DNA from: Sphingobacterium sp. UBA4616
GTDB taxonomy: Bacteria; Bacteroidota; Bacteroidia; Sphingobacteriales; Sphingobacteriaceae
Direction: 5' to 3'
Assembly (NCBI GenBank): GCA_002386525.1
Contig: DGIS01000013.1
Location: forward strand, 321,854-385,853
DNA: 64,000 nucleotides
The stretch's first letter is position 1; each line of letters begins with the position of its first letter. Below the pieces are notes generated by a model. That model made no database searches and was not told where the DNA came from. It worked only from the letters and a program-made list of their open reading frames with translations. Position numbers and translations under genes: made by a program. This document shows, in pieces, positions 26,977 through 36,264 of this stretch.

Positions 26977-27013
26977 AATGCCCCAAACGGAATGATTCTT
27001 TGGGGCACTTTTA
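26977..27013. terminator. Bidirectional terminator between ThuA and the TonB receptor
   Basis: TGCCCCAAA and TTTGGGGCA form a 9-bp stem with an 11-base loop, followed by CTTTTAT on the plus strand and a TTCATTA stretch on the minus strand. The genes converge here, so it can serve both. Confidence 0.8.
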
Positions 27014-27056
27014 TCATTCGCGAACAAACCGGAGAAGAACTAATTTGGCTATTTGA

Positions 27057-28955
27057 TTAATAGTTCAGTTTGTATTTTACACCACCACTAAGCCAACGTC
27101 CTGGCATTGGAACAGCGGCTGCTTCGATATAACGCTTATCAAATATATTTTGAACATCTGCAAAGATATTTAAGTCATGGAATTGGTAGGCCGCTCTCAT
27201 ATCTGCAATAAAATAAGATTTGTAACTTATACGTTCATTAAAACGGTTGGAAGTGGTTAACATCCAATTTTTGTGGTTTATTGTAAAGTTGACGATAACT
27301 TGGTGCCTTAGGCTCTCTATGGCATATTTTGACAGTATTCCATCGGCTAATATCACGCTAGGATGGAGATAATTGTAGCTAAGGTTTGTAAAATAGCGTG
27401 TTGTAGCGCCGGGGTCATTGAAATTGTATCGGAATGATGCATTCAATCCATCGATACTGTTTTTTCCAATATTCGTTGGTTTCCAAGGAATAATTGTTCC
27501 AGTTCCGGCACTGGCATCGTCTTTTTGCCAGTCGATGAAATCGTCTATTTTACGGTGGAAATAACCTGCTTGGGCCACAATTCGATTGGATAGGTATTTG
27601 ATCCCCCCTTCAATCTGATAGGCATTTTCGGAGGTAAGGTTTGGATTTCCGATGTTCGCCGTTTGATTATTGTAAAGATCGGTAAAAGAAGGGATACGTT
27701 GGCTTGATCCTGCGTTAACGATAATCTTCCAATGTTCGGTAATATCGTAACCTAAATCAAGACCTGGAAAGACCTGCCAGCCAAATCTCGAGTTATAATT
27801 GATGTAGGTTCCAGCATTGATGATCAGTTTTTCGATCGCTTCCGTTTTGAATTCTAGATAACCACCGTAATTCTCGCGGTTATGACGGCCAATACTAGTG
27901 CTATTGATGTGTTCAAATCTACCTTCCAGCCCTATGCCGAAGGTTCCATAACACTGCTCCAATGTCGCATTTAGTTCTGCACCAAAAACATTACTATAGT
28001 GTTTGGCTCTTCCTTTTGTCGTTTCCCTTCCTAGATACCAATATTCATCTTCATTATAGCGATTGCTGAGACGTGGACTGAGAGAAAACGTCGATGTTAA
28101 TTGATGCTTTGACTGCACGGAGGCGAAAGCGGTCTTAACCTGCTCATAAGCTTCCTTATCACTAGGAGCAGCATAGTAACCATTAGCACCAAATTGATTG
28201 TTGATATAGCCAATATTAGCGTTTACCATATTGCCTGTATTAGGTTGATACGTTCCGTCGTAATATAGTTTATTACTGTTCGATGCTGTGTTGTAACGTT
28301 GTCCATTGGAGTCTTCGTGTCCAAAATATAATCCGTGGCTTGTTTTTTTAGTTAGAAACTGTGATCCAAGCTGAATACCTTTACCATAATACATACCTGT
28401 ACTCGTCTGTTCATTATCTTTGAATGAGGATCCGCTATATATCTGGGTATTAATCTGATTCGATTTAATTTTCTTTGTTACGATATTAATGGCTCCCGTT
28501 AGCGCGTTAATGCCGAAAATTCGTGATGCTGGTCCTCGTATGATTTCGATGCGCTCTATCGCTTCAAGTGGAACCGGTAGATTCATGTTGTGGTGAGCGC
28601 TTTGTGGATCCGTAATTTTAACACCATTGAGTAAAATTGCCGTTTGTTCAAAAGAGCCGCCATCGACGCTAATGTCAGCCTGTGAACCAAATGGTCCACG
28701 TTGACGAATATCAACTCCTGGGATATTGCTGAGTAATTCGTTTATAGATCGATTAGGGAGGCGTTGTATATCTTCCTGCGTCAATATTTGTACATTCTTG
28801 CTTTGCTTTGAAAAAGGAATTTGTAAACGATTTTGATTAATGATAACTTCCCCTAACGCCGTTGTATCTGGAATCTGCGCAGTTGCAGATACAATACTTA
28901 AAGTTAGTGCAAGGTTTGTCAACGTAAATTTTCTATTCAACATGCTCTTATACAT
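27057..28955 (-). CDS. TonB-dependent receptor, BtuB-like
   Basis: 632-residue outer-membrane importer from the ATG at 28955. Signal peptide (LALTLSIVSATAQ), then a plug with VIINQNRLQIPFSKQSKNV, a TonB-box-like segment and the strong plug motif RIEIIRGPASRIFGINALTG. A 22-strand-type barrel follows and ends in KLNY. The size and plug resemble vitamin B12 or siderophore receptors more than SusC. There is no SusD partner, and no cobalamin riboswitch is possible because the promoter lies only ten bases upstream. The substrate is uncertain. The start choice is set by the promoter at 28965-28994. Confidence 0.85.
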   Translation of the reverse strand: MYKSMLNRKFTLTNLALTLSIVSATAQIPDTTALGEVIINQNRLQIPFSKQSKNVQILTQEDIQRLPNRSINELLSNIPGVDIRQRGPFGSQADISVDGGSFEQTAILLNGVKITDPQSAHHNMNLPVPLEAIERIEIIRGPASRIFGINALTGAINIVTKKIKSNQINTQIYSGSSFKDNEQTSTGMYYGKGIQLGSQFLTKKTSHGLYFGHEDSNGQRYNTASNSNKLYYDGTYQPNTGNMVNANIGYINNQFGANGYYAAPSDKEAYEQVKTAFASVQSKHQLTSTFSLSPRLSNRYNEDEYWYLGRETTKGRAKHYSNVFGAELNATLEQCYGTFGIGLEGRFEHINSTSIGRHNRENYGGYLEFKTEAIEKLIINAGTYINYNSRFGWQVFPGLDLGYDITEHWKIIVNAGSSQRIPSFTDLYNNQTANIGNPNLTSENAYQIEGGIKYLSNRIVAQAGYFHRKIDDFIDWQKDDASAGTGTIIPWKPTNIGKNSIDGLNASFRYNFNDPGATTRYFTNLSYNYLHPSVILADGILSKYAIESLRHQVIVNFTINHKNWMLTTSNRFNERISYKSYFIADMRAAYQFHDLNIFADVQNIFDKRYIEAAAVPMPGRWLSGGVKYKLNY

Positions 28956-28964
28956 TTTACACCG

Positions 28965-28994
28965 CAAAAGTAGCTTAGTTGACAATAATACAAA
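28965..28994 (-). promoter_or_regulatory. Promoter of the TonB receptor gene
   Basis: On the minus strand TTTG, 18 bases, then TACTTTTG matches the Bacteroidota sigma-A promoter almost exactly. The box ends nine bases before the ATG, ruling out the longer open frame that begins at 29063. Confidence 0.7.
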
Positions 28995-29040
28995 TAGTCC
29001 GGCATGAATAATGTAAGTAGTCCAAGTGTATGGTTCGTTT

Positions 29041-29991
29041 CTACATCCACTCTTCGCGGCCAATCCGCTTTCTCCCGATGATATCGATTTGATCCTGTTT
29101 GCTATTGATTTTTATTTTTTCAATGTTGCTTAAATTTGGTTGGCCAGATTCAAGCCAAGCAGAATACCAATAGGAAGCGACGCGTAAGATCGTTTTCCGC
29201 ATCCTTCTTTCGACCATTCCTTTCATGGCATCGTGATACGCGTTGGCATAGCGATCCGAGTACGTCCATACCAATTGATTGTTTCGCTCAATAAATGTTT
29301 TTTTTTGGGAATCTTTAAATTGACGATTGAGCTTGGCTTCGATATTCAATACAGAATCGACGAGACGATTGCTTTCGCGAACAATAAGCCATGCTTCTGC
29401 TAAAGGATCTTTGATATAGTTTGCTTTTCCAACGCGAAGATTATATTTTTCTGAAAACATTTCTGGCAAGCGACTTTCCCAAAATGCGTGTATTCCAATT
29501 TGGTTGGTGAATTGTCCATTGTAATTTTTAGTTGTATGTAAAGGGACATGCGCATCGGCAATATAGTGCCCGAGTTCTGCAGAGTGCTTGATGATCCGAT
29601 TATAATCTTTTGACTGAAAAGCTTTCACTAGCTTTTGATAGGTTAAATTAATTTGCCAGGGAACAATACCATTTTTTAACAACTGTTTTTCTTGATATTT
29701 TTCTTTCGCTTTTGACCAATGAATGGGTATGGAATCATTTTCACCCTCTTCTTCATAATCTTCTATATCTATAAAATGCCGTGGACCTTCAGTGCTATCG
29801 GTGTAGCAGCGTTTATCTGGGTCAACAGCTTTCTCGGTAATCAGATCGATATTGGCTTTATAGAATTTCGCCATCTTGGCTGGCAAGGCGAACACGGCAT
29901 AATGATTAATTTTTTTATGTGCAAAAAATCCCCAAGAGATAAAAATAGGTATGCCAATTAGCGAAAGCATAGTAAACAATAGAAATTTCAT
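29041..29991 (-). CDS. Zinc-dependent phospholipase C / S1-P1 nuclease-like protein
   Basis: 316 residues with an N-terminal hydrophobic export segment ending near SWGFFAHK, where tryptophan and histidine would be the first zinc ligands after processing. Further ligand-like motifs are RHFIDIEDYEEE, KHSAELGHYIADAHVPLHTT and IGIHAFWESRLPEM, the spacing of the trinuclear-zinc phospholipase C/S1-P1 fold. Either a nuclease or a phospholipase is possible; the family is often labelled either way. It lies upstream of the TonB receptor on the same strand but has its own unit, since the receptor promoter sits inside the short interval. Confidence 0.85.
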   Translation of the reverse strand: MKFLLFTMLSLIGIPIFISWGFFAHKKINHYAVFALPAKMAKFYKANIDLITEKAVDPDKRCYTDSTEGPRHFIDIEDYEEEGENDSIPIHWSKAKEKYQEKQLLKNGIVPWQINLTYQKLVKAFQSKDYNRIIKHSAELGHYIADAHVPLHTTKNYNGQFTNQIGIHAFWESRLPEMFSEKYNLRVGKANYIKDPLAEAWLIVRESNRLVDSVLNIEAKLNRQFKDSQKKTFIERNNQLVWTYSDRYANAYHDAMKGMVERRMRKTILRVASYWYSAWLESGQPNLSNIEKIKINSKQDQIDIIGRKRIGREEWM

Positions 29992-30170
29992 GGTTTATTG
30001 AACTGGCTATTAATTAATTGTTGATATTAAATATACAAAAAAGAAAGTTAAAATGGGATTAATAGGTTTTTTATTGATGTTAATTTATATTTTCTTAACC
30101 TAACAAAACAATAAAATAATATTGATAATCGTTAAAATTGATTAATTTGCCGACACAAAATACAGTCATT

Positions 30171-31157
30171 ATGAAGATATTGTATGCCGTACAAGGGACA
30201 GGAAATGGACATCTTAGTCGTGCAATGGATATTGTGCCCTGTTTGAGAGAGTTAGGAGAAGTTGATGTTTTGGTTAGTGGAATTCAAGCAGATCTATCAT
30301 TACCTTTTGAAGTGAAATACCGTTTTCACGGGCTGAGTTTTATCTTTGGTAAGTCTGGTGGGGTCGATTTGTGGAAGACTTTCATGAGTTCGACTATTCG
30401 TAAATTTACAAATGAAATTAAGAGCTTGCCCATTGAAAACTATGATTTGGTGATCAACGATTTTGAACCTATCTCGGCTTGGGCCTGTCATTCAAAAGAT
30501 TTAGAATGCATTGGATTGAGTCATCAGATTGCTGCCTTAGATCCGTCGAGTCCCAAACCGGAAGACAGTGATATGCTGGGTAAGTTCATCATGAAAAACT
30601 ATGCACCCTCCACATATTCTTACGGTTTCCATTTCAAGCGTTATGGCAAGAATATTTATCCGCCTGTTATCCGTAATGCTGTTCGTGACTTGGGCGTAAC
30701 AGATCAGGGACATTATACGGTTTATCTACCTGCATACGACGATGCGCATCTTTTGAAGCACTTAATGAAGTTTCCAGATGTCAAGTGGGATGTTTTTAGT
30801 AAACATAATTCAAAGGCATTCGAAATGAAAAATGTAACGATTAGGCCCATAAATAACCAATCTTTTATAAATAGTATGGCATCTTCTTCAGGAGTTTTAT
30901 GTGGAGCAGGTTTTGAAACACCGGCAGAAGCATTATATTTGAAAAAGAAACTGTTAGTTATCCCAATGAAGAACCAATATGAACAGCATTTGAATGCCGC
31001 GTCACTGGAAGAAATGGGAGTGCCTGTAATTTCGAGCCTGAAACATAAAAATATGTTGGCGATAGAAGCCTGGCTGAACAGTAAATCTAGGGTTGAAGTT
31101 GATTACCCTAATATCACGCAGGAAATTATAAATGAAATCGTGCAGAAGCACCGTTAA
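30171..31157 (+). CDS. Glycosyltransferase-like protein (MJ1255-type)
   Basis: 328 residues from the ATG at 30171. GT-B-type fold: an N-terminal GTGNGHLSRAMDIV loop and a C-terminal nucleotide-sugar-binding segment (VLCGAGFETPAEALYLKKKL, then IPMKNQYEQHLNA). Members of this family resemble UDP-glycosyltransferases and are probably lipid or cell-envelope glycosylating enzymes. The acceptor is unknown. Upstream, TTG, 18 bases and TAATTTG form a plausible promoter. The FKBP gene follows six bases after the stop, so the two form an operon. Confidence 0.8.
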   Translation: MKILYAVQGTGNGHLSRAMDIVPCLRELGEVDVLVSGIQADLSLPFEVKYRFHGLSFIFGKSGGVDLWKTFMSSTIRKFTNEIKSLPIENYDLVINDFEPISAWACHSKDLECIGLSHQIAALDPSSPKPEDSDMLGKFIMKNYAPSTYSYGFHFKRYGKNIYPPVIRNAVRDLGVTDQGHYTVYLPAYDDAHLLKHLMKFPDVKWDVFSKHNSKAFEMKNVTIRPINNQSFINSMASSSGVLCGAGFETPAEALYLKKKLLVIPMKNQYEQHLNAASLEEMGVPVISSLKHKNMLAIEAWLNSKSRVEVDYPNITQEIINEIVQKHR

Positions 31158-31163
31158 ACAAAC

Positions 31164-31895
31164 ATGAAGTATATTGCATTAGCCTTATTATCCTTGACAA
31201 CTGTCACAGGATTTGCCCAACAAAAAAAGAAAAACACGACAGTAAAGAAGAAGGTCGTAAACAGTAAATCGAGCGTAACAAATCAATTGAGAACAAAGGC
31301 CGATTCTGTGTCGTATGCATTTGGTGCTGATATCGGAAATTCACTAAAGTCTATTGAAATCGATTATTTGAAGTCAGATGTTATTGCAAAAGCAATTGCT
31401 GACGTATTGAAAGGTAACACGTCGCTATTAGAGGAAGGTCAAGGAAGAGCTGTCATTCAGCAGGCTATTATGGACGTCCGTGCTAAAAAGGAGGCTGCCA
31501 ATAGGGCTGAAGAAGATAAATTCTTTGCGGAAAATGCAAAGGTTACCGGGATGAATTCGACAGCAGAGGGTATTCAATATCTTATTTTGACTGAGACTGA
31601 TGGTGTAAAGCCTAAAAGTGACGATAAAGTCACAGTTCATTATAAAGGAACCCTATTGAGTGGGAAGCAATTTGATAGCTCATATGATCGTAATGAGCCT
31701 TTGAAACTATCTTTGGGCCAAGTGATTAAGGGCTGGCAGATTGGTATTCCATTAATGTCTAAGGGGTCGAAATATAAATTTTTTATTCCAAGCAGATTAG
31801 CTTATGGTGAACGCGCAACGGGTGAAATTCCCGCCAACAGCACGTTGGTGTTTGAGGTAGAATTAATTGATATCAGTGCAGATGGAACAACATAA
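31164..31895 (+). CDS. FKBP-type peptidyl-prolyl isomerase (FkpA/Mip-like)
   Basis: 243 residues with a signal peptide (IALALLSLTTVTGFAQ), a lysine-rich linker, an N-terminal dimerisation domain (about residues 45-125) and a C-terminal FKBP domain. The FKBP domain shows VTVHYKGTLLSGKQFDSSYD, a GQVIKGWQIGIPLMSKGSKY loop, IPSRLAYGE and NSTLVFEVELI. Periplasmic chaperone that speeds proline isomerisation in exported proteins. Its last codons overlap the following aldo/keto reductase gene. Confidence 0.95.
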   Translation: MKYIALALLSLTTVTGFAQQKKKNTTVKKKVVNSKSSVTNQLRTKADSVSYAFGADIGNSLKSIEIDYLKSDVIAKAIADVLKGNTSLLEEGQGRAVIQQAIMDVRAKKEAANRAEEDKFFAENAKVTGMNSTAEGIQYLILTETDGVKPKSDDKVTVHYKGTLLSGKQFDSSYDRNEPLKLSLGQVIKGWQIGIPLMSKGSKYKFFIPSRLAYGERATGEIPANSTLVFEVELIDISADGTT

Positions 31896-32787
31896 ATTAG
31901 GTCATACAAATTTAATGGTGTCGGAAATCGGTTTAGGCTGCATGTCTCTAAAGAGTAATCAGTCCAAACAATCCAAAGACATTATTCATAAAGCTTATGA
32001 AGAAGGAATCACTTTTTTTGATACGGCTGATCTCTACGACAAAGGTTTAAACGAGATGATTGTGGGAGAGAGTGTGCAAAGTTTTCGGAAGCATATTGTC
32101 TTAGCATCAAAAGTTGGTAATCTTTGGCGTGCCGATGGCTCTGGCTGGGACTGGAAGGCCTCAAAAGATTATATTATGAAAGCTATAGAAGGGTCGTTGT
32201 CGCGGTTGAAAACGGATTATATCGACCTGTATCAGTTACATGGTGGTACCTTGGAAGATCCGATTGAGGAGATTGTTGAAGCCTTTGAGCTGTTGAAAAG
32301 CCAAGGTAAAATTCGGGCGTATGGACTTTCATCCATCCGTCCGAACGTTATTAAGACATTTTTGTCCAAATCTGATATCGCTTCCGTGATGATGCAATAC
32401 AGTTTATTGGATCGAAGACCCGAAGAGGAAATTAGTGGCTTGCTGGAGAGGATGGGGGTAAGTATTGTTGTACGGGGCGCTTTAGCAAAAGGTGTTCTTA
32501 TTAATAAACCCATAGCACCTTTTCTTCAGTATAGCTCGGGTGAGGTGGCACATATCTTCAGAAATTTGGTAAATCTTTCCAAACGTATCGGAAAAGATAA
32601 TATGATCGTTGCACTTTCATATGTGCTATCTAATTCCGCAGTTTCTACTGCGGTAGTCGGAGTGAGTACCAAATTACAGTTGGACGAATTGATCAGGGCA
32701 AAAGAGAAAACGATACATTTAAGTGACCTGGATAAACAGTTTTTATTGGAAGGTGTCCGGTCGTTGTATTATACCGAACACCGGTAG
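31882..32787 (+). CDS. Aldo/keto reductase
   Basis: 301-residue NADPH-dependent oxidoreductase with a TIM-barrel fold. The ATG at 31882 lies inside the end of the FKBP gene (14-base overlap), so the two are translationally coupled. Seen: GLGCMSL, the DTADLYDKG active-site segment (Asp and Tyr), the KVGNLWRADG strand with the catalytic Lys, TDYIDLYQLHGG with the His, and VVGVSTKLQLDELIRA for NADPH. The substrate is unknown. Its 3' end forms part of a terminator, and the gene converges with kdsB three bases later. Confidence 0.92.
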   Translation: MEQHKLGHTNLMVSEIGLGCMSLKSNQSKQSKDIIHKAYEEGITFFDTADLYDKGLNEMIVGESVQSFRKHIVLASKVGNLWRADGSGWDWKASKDYIMKAIEGSLSRLKTDYIDLYQLHGGTLEDPIEEIVEAFELLKSQGKIRAYGLSSIRPNVIKTFLSKSDIASVMMQYSLLDRRPEEEISGLLERMGVSIVVRGALAKGVLINKPIAPFLQYSSGEVAHIFRNLVNLSKRIGKDNMIVALSYVLSNSAVSTAVVGVSTKLQLDELIRAKEKTIHLSDLDKQFLLEGVRSLYYTEHR

Positions 32788-32795
32788 TTTTTAAT
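32752..32795 (+). terminator. Terminator embedded in the aldo/keto reductase 3' end
   Basis: GGTGTCCGGT and ACCGAACACC form a 10-bp stem with one mismatch and an 11-base loop, all within the last coding codons, followed by TTTTT at 32788-32792. The two convergent genes are only three bases apart, which explains why the hairpin sits in coding sequence. Confidence 0.75.
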
Positions 32796-33537
32796 CTTTA
32801 TTAAAAAATAGTTTTAATATTTTCGAAAGGTCTTCTTTAGTGTCTACGGCGACAGTTTCATGTTCTGTAATTGCCGTTTGAATAGCGTAGCCGTTTTCAA
32901 GCCAGCGTAGTTGTTCCAATGCTTCTGCTTCTTCCAACAGTGAAATTGGCAATTTCGTCAGCTCTTTTAATGTCTCTATCTGATAGGCATATATTCCGAT
33001 ATGTTTGTAAAATGTTTGGTTCTGTAGCCAGTTTTCTTTTTCCATGCCTCTTAAAAATGGAATGGTTTGTCTACTGAAGTAGATGGCTTCTCCCTTGATG
33101 TTTCGAACAACTTTGGGTATATTCACGTTGAATAGTTCGTCCTCCTGTGTGATTTCTTTTACTAAAGTTGCAATCTTTGTGTGTGGATTCTTAAAACAAT
33201 CTGCCAGGAGATCAATTTGTATTGGATTGATAAAGGGCTCGTCACCTTGTATATTGATGGCAATATCATAGCCATTTACTTGGGCAATGACCTCGGCGCA
33301 ACGGTCTGTTCCAGATTGGTGATGCTCTGCGGTCATAACGATATTACCACCAAAAGATGATACAGTCTGCGCAATCCGCTGATCGTCGGTTGCAACAACC
33401 ACATCGTTTAATTTTGTTGATTTTTTGACCTGCTCGTACACGCGTTGAATCATCGTCTTCCCTTCGATGTCGATCAGGGGTTTTCCAGGGAATCTGCTTG
33501 ATGCATATCGAGCAGGGATAATACCTAAAAATTTCAT
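32791..33537 (-). CDS. kdsB: 3-deoxy-manno-octulosonate cytidylyltransferase
   Basis: Activates KDO as CMP-KDO for lipopolysaccharide inner-core synthesis. 248 residues. Seen: the nucleotide-binding N-terminus LGIIPARYASSRFPGKPLID, VVVATDD, TAEHHQSGTDRCAEV, and the catalytic INIQGDEPFINP. Near the end are KHIGIYAYQIETL and LRWLENGYAIQTA, both conserved. Standard length and motifs. It is transcribed on the minus strand after the dNK terminator, so it is probably its own unit. Confidence 0.97.
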   Translation of the reverse strand: MKFLGIIPARYASSRFPGKPLIDIEGKTMIQRVYEQVKKSTKLNDVVVATDDQRIAQTVSSFGGNIVMTAEHHQSGTDRCAEVIAQVNGYDIAINIQGDEPFINPIQIDLLADCFKNPHTKIATLVKEITQEDELFNVNIPKVVRNIKGEAIYFSRQTIPFLRGMEKENWLQNQTFYKHIGIYAYQIETLKELTKLPISLLEEAEALEQLRWLENGYAIQTAITEHETVAVDTKEDLSKILKLFFNKD

Positions 33538-33576
33538 TCGTTATTTTTTACAGTAGATGGGATTATTGCTGTTCAT

Positions 33577-33610
33577 CAAAAAGCCTGCAAAATCATGGAA
33601 TTTAACAGGC
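33577..33610 (-). terminator. Terminator of the dNK operon
   Basis: On the minus strand GCCTG pairs with CAGGC around an 18-base loop that also contains AAA/TTT pairing, followed by TTTTT. It lies 13 bases beyond the kinase stop and separates the operon from kdsB. Confidence 0.6.
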
Positions 33611-33622
33611 CTCTGGAGTTAG

Positions 33623-34240
33623 CTATTCGAACAGTCCAAATAATTCAGCTTCGATCTTTTGGATGATACCGCCAAGATCTTCTGGATTTTTTGTAAAATC
33701 CAAATTGTCCTTGTCTAGAACCATTACTTTACCTTCTTTGTAATTATTGATCCATTTATCGTATTTATCATTCAACTTGGATAAATAATCAAGACGAATC
33801 GCTGATTCATAATCGCGCCCTCTTTTTTGGATATTGTTAACCAAAGTTGGTACTGAAGCTTTAAGGTAAATCAATAGATCCGGAGGTTTGATGTAGTGAA
33901 TAATGCTTTGAAAGATATTGCTATAATTTTCGAAATCGCGTGCGCTCATCAAACCCATGTCGTACAAATTTTCGGCAAAAATGTAAGCATCTTCATAAAT
34001 GGTACGATCCTGTATCATATCAATACCCGTTTCTTGTAATTTTACAATATGCCTAAAGCGGCTGTTGAGGAAGAAAATCTGAAGATTGAACGCCCAGCGT
34101 TTCATATCTGAATAAAAGTCTTCGAGATAGGGATTGTTATCTACAGCCTCAAACTGAGGTTCAAACTTAAAGTGACTGGCTAATAATTCTGTTAATGTTG
34201 TTTTTCCAGCTCCTATGTTACCTACGATAGCTATGTGCAT
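33623..34240 (-). CDS. Deoxynucleoside kinase
   Basis: 205-residue salvage kinase that phosphorylates deoxynucleosides (dA, dG or dC subgroups cannot be separated here). Seen: the P-loop GNIGAGKTTLTELLA, the acidic ED(F)Y region, the DRTIYEDAYIFAENLY motif (the DR(S/T) substrate-binding signature) and the LID arginine-rich segment (RGRDYESAIRLDYL). Co-directional with trpS, eleven bases upstream. A terminator follows. Confidence 0.92.
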   Translation of the reverse strand: MHIAIVGNIGAGKTTLTELLASHFKFEPQFEAVDNNPYLEDFYSDMKRWAFNLQIFFLNSRFRHIVKLQETGIDMIQDRTIYEDAYIFAENLYDMGLMSARDFENYSNIFQSIIHYIKPPDLLIYLKASVPTLVNNIQKRGRDYESAIRLDYLSKLNDKYDKWINNYKEGKVMVLDKDNLDFTKNPEDLGGIIQKIEAELFGLFE

Positions 34241-34251
34241 ATTAATCTAGC

Positions 34252-35250
34252 TTAATAAAATCTTTTAATACCAATAATCTCACGGACTTCTTTTAATGTC
34301 TTGCGCGCAGACTCACTTGCTTTTTCAGCGCCCATTTTTGCCACTTTAGCAATGTAGGCATCGTCGTTTGATATCTCCTCAATACGGGAGCGTACATCGC
34401 TGGTTGCAAGTACCATATCTTCTGCCAGTTGCTTTTTAAAGTCACCGTAACGAATTTCGCATTTGTTATAGAGTTCATCAAAATGCTGTAGCGTATCTGC
34501 GGTAGATACGACCTTCATCAAATCAAAGAGATTTTGGATAGATTCAGGTTTGGGTTGGTTCATTTCAGTCGGACCAGAATCAGACACCGCGCGCATTACT
34601 TTTTTACGGATAACCGTTTCGCTATCCGATAAATAAATACAATCGGCCTCCCCATTTGATTTGCCCATTTTTCCTTGCCCTGCGAGTCCAGGTACTTTAA
34701 CCAACTTGTCGGAGTAAGAGAAAGCAAAGGCTTCTTTGAAATAGTCTACGCTGTATAGACGGTTGAATCGATTGCCAAAAGTTCGTGTCATCTCCAGATG
34801 TTGTTCCTGATCTTTTCCTACGGGCACCTTTGTGCCATGGTGGATCAATATATCACAGGCCATCAGGACCGGGTAGGTCAATAAGCCTGCATTCACATTG
34901 TCTGGATTGCTTCTCACTTTATCTTTAAACGCAGTGGCACGTTCAAGCTCACCTAGATAAGCATTCATATTCATGTATAGATAGAGCTCCGCAACTTCTG
35001 GAACATCTGATTGGACGTAAATTGTCGATTTTTCAGGGTCTATTCCTGCTGCTAAATATTCAACAATAACTTGACGAACCGTACCCTGTAATCCATGTGG
35101 AGTGGGATGGGTCGTCAGTGAATGTAAATCTGCAATAAAAAAAAAGCAATTATATTCGTTTTGCATCTTCACAAAGTTGCTCAATGCGCCGTAGTAATTT
35201 CCTAAATGTAATTTTCCGGTACTTCTGATACCGCTGACAACTGTTTCCAT
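34252..35250 (-). CDS. trpS: Tryptophanyl-tRNA synthetase
   Basis: Class I aminoacyl-tRNA synthetase that charges tRNA-Trp. 332 residues. Seen: STGKLHLGNYYGAL (the HIGH-like motif is HLGN), PVGKDQEQHLEMTR and KMGKSNGEAD (the KMSKS-like loop is KMGKS), followed by the short C-terminal anticodon-binding helices. The normal length for the bacterial form. Second gene of the mazG-trpS-dNK unit on the minus strand, with 62 bases after mazG. Confidence 0.97.
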   Translation of the reverse strand: METVVSGIRSTGKLHLGNYYGALSNFVKMQNEYNCFFFIADLHSLTTHPTPHGLQGTVRQVIVEYLAAGIDPEKSTIYVQSDVPEVAELYLYMNMNAYLGELERATAFKDKVRSNPDNVNAGLLTYPVLMACDILIHHGTKVPVGKDQEQHLEMTRTFGNRFNRLYSVDYFKEAFAFSYSDKLVKVPGLAGQGKMGKSNGEADCIYLSDSETVIRKKVMRAVSDSGPTEMNQPKPESIQNLFDLMKVVSTADTLQHFDELYNKCEIRYGDFKKQLAEDMVLATSDVRSRIEEISNDDAYIAKVAKMGAEKASESARKTLKEVREIIGIKRFY

Positions 35251-35312
35251 ATTCCTGCGAATTTACGCATAAATTTCACAAAGTCGAATTAAATTCCGTT
35301 GTTGATTTCTTT

Positions 35313-36128
35313 TTAAATTTGCTTTATTTTTTTAGCTTCATTCCAATAAACATCCATTTCTTCTAAAGTCATTTCGTGGAGTTGCCGATTGTTTTCAAGA
35401 GCTTTTTGTTCTAAATACGTAAAACGTTCGATGAATTTTTTGTTGGTACGTTCAAGTGCATTTTCAGGGTTTATACCAATATGGCGTGCGTAATTTATCA
35501 GGGAGAATAAGAGGTCACCAAATTCGCTTTCTGCTTTTTCGCGATCTATTGGACTTGCCGTTTCAATATTAAACTCCGCTTTAAATTCAGCAAGCTCTTC
35601 TTCAACTTTTTCCCATACTTGTTCTTTATCTTCCCAGTCAAAGCCCACCCCTCGAACCTTATCTTGAATACGATAGGCCTTTACCAAAGCTGGCAACCCC
35701 TTTGGCACGCCAGCAAGTACAGATTGACTGCCTTCTTTGAGCTTAATTGTTTCCCAATTGGATTTAACTTGATCTTCTGTATCAGCTTCGGTGTCGCTGT
35801 AGATGTGGGGATGACGGATAATCAATTTATCACAGATTGCATTAAGTACATCTACGATATTGAACTGCGCTTCTTCTTCTGCAATTCGTGCGTAAAAAAC
35901 TAAATGCATCAGCACATCACCAAGTTCCTTTTTGATCTCAGGATAATCGTGTTCCAAAATAGCGTCAGTCAATTCATACATTTCTTCTATTGTCAAATGC
36001 CGAAGAGTTTCCATCGTTTGTTTTTTATCCCAAGGGCATTCCGTGCGTAATGTATATAACACGTCGAGTAATCGTTGAAATGCTAATTGAGGGGTATGCT
36101 GATAAGCCGGTGCTGAAAGATTTGCCAT
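35313..36128 (-). CDS. mazG: Nucleoside triphosphate pyrophosphohydrolase MazG
   Basis: House-cleaning NTP pyrophosphatase that hydrolyses nucleoside triphosphates to monophosphates and pyrophosphate. 271 residues with two tandem MazG domains. The first begins LLDVLYTLRTECPWDKKQTM, then LTIEEMYELTDAI and KKELGDVLMHLVFYARIAEE. The second has a KVEEELAEFK metal-binding helix and SEFGDLLFSLINYARHIG. The acidic ExxE-x12-ExxD metal ligands are visible in each. First gene of a unit with trpS and dNK; a TATTTTTG -7 box lies about 22 bases upstream of the ATG. Confidence 0.95.
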   Translation of the reverse strand: MANLSAPAYQHTPQLAFQRLLDVLYTLRTECPWDKKQTMETLRHLTIEEMYELTDAILEHDYPEIKKELGDVLMHLVFYARIAEEEAQFNIVDVLNAICDKLIIRHPHIYSDTEADTEDQVKSNWETIKLKEGSQSVLAGVPKGLPALVKAYRIQDKVRGVGFDWEDKEQVWEKVEEELAEFKAEFNIETASPIDREKAESEFGDLLFSLINYARHIGINPENALERTNKKFIERFTYLEQKALENNRQLHEMTLEEMDVYWNEAKKIKQI

Positions 36129-36149
36129 ATATCATCGTGTTTTCTAGCA

Positions 36150-36157
36150 CAAAAATA
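36150..36157 (-). promoter_or_regulatory. -7 box upstream of mazG
   Basis: On the minus strand TATTTTTG matches TAnnTTTG, 21 bases before the mazG ATG. It is the likely promoter of the mazG-trpS-dNK unit. Confidence 0.5.
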
Positions 36158-36264
36158 GAAATATGATTTCGAATAAACTATTTCAAATTGCGGAAAACAA
36201 AACCCTTTTGTCAGTCGTTTTATAATAAAAATTAACTTTTAGATCGAATTTAGAACACTCAACT

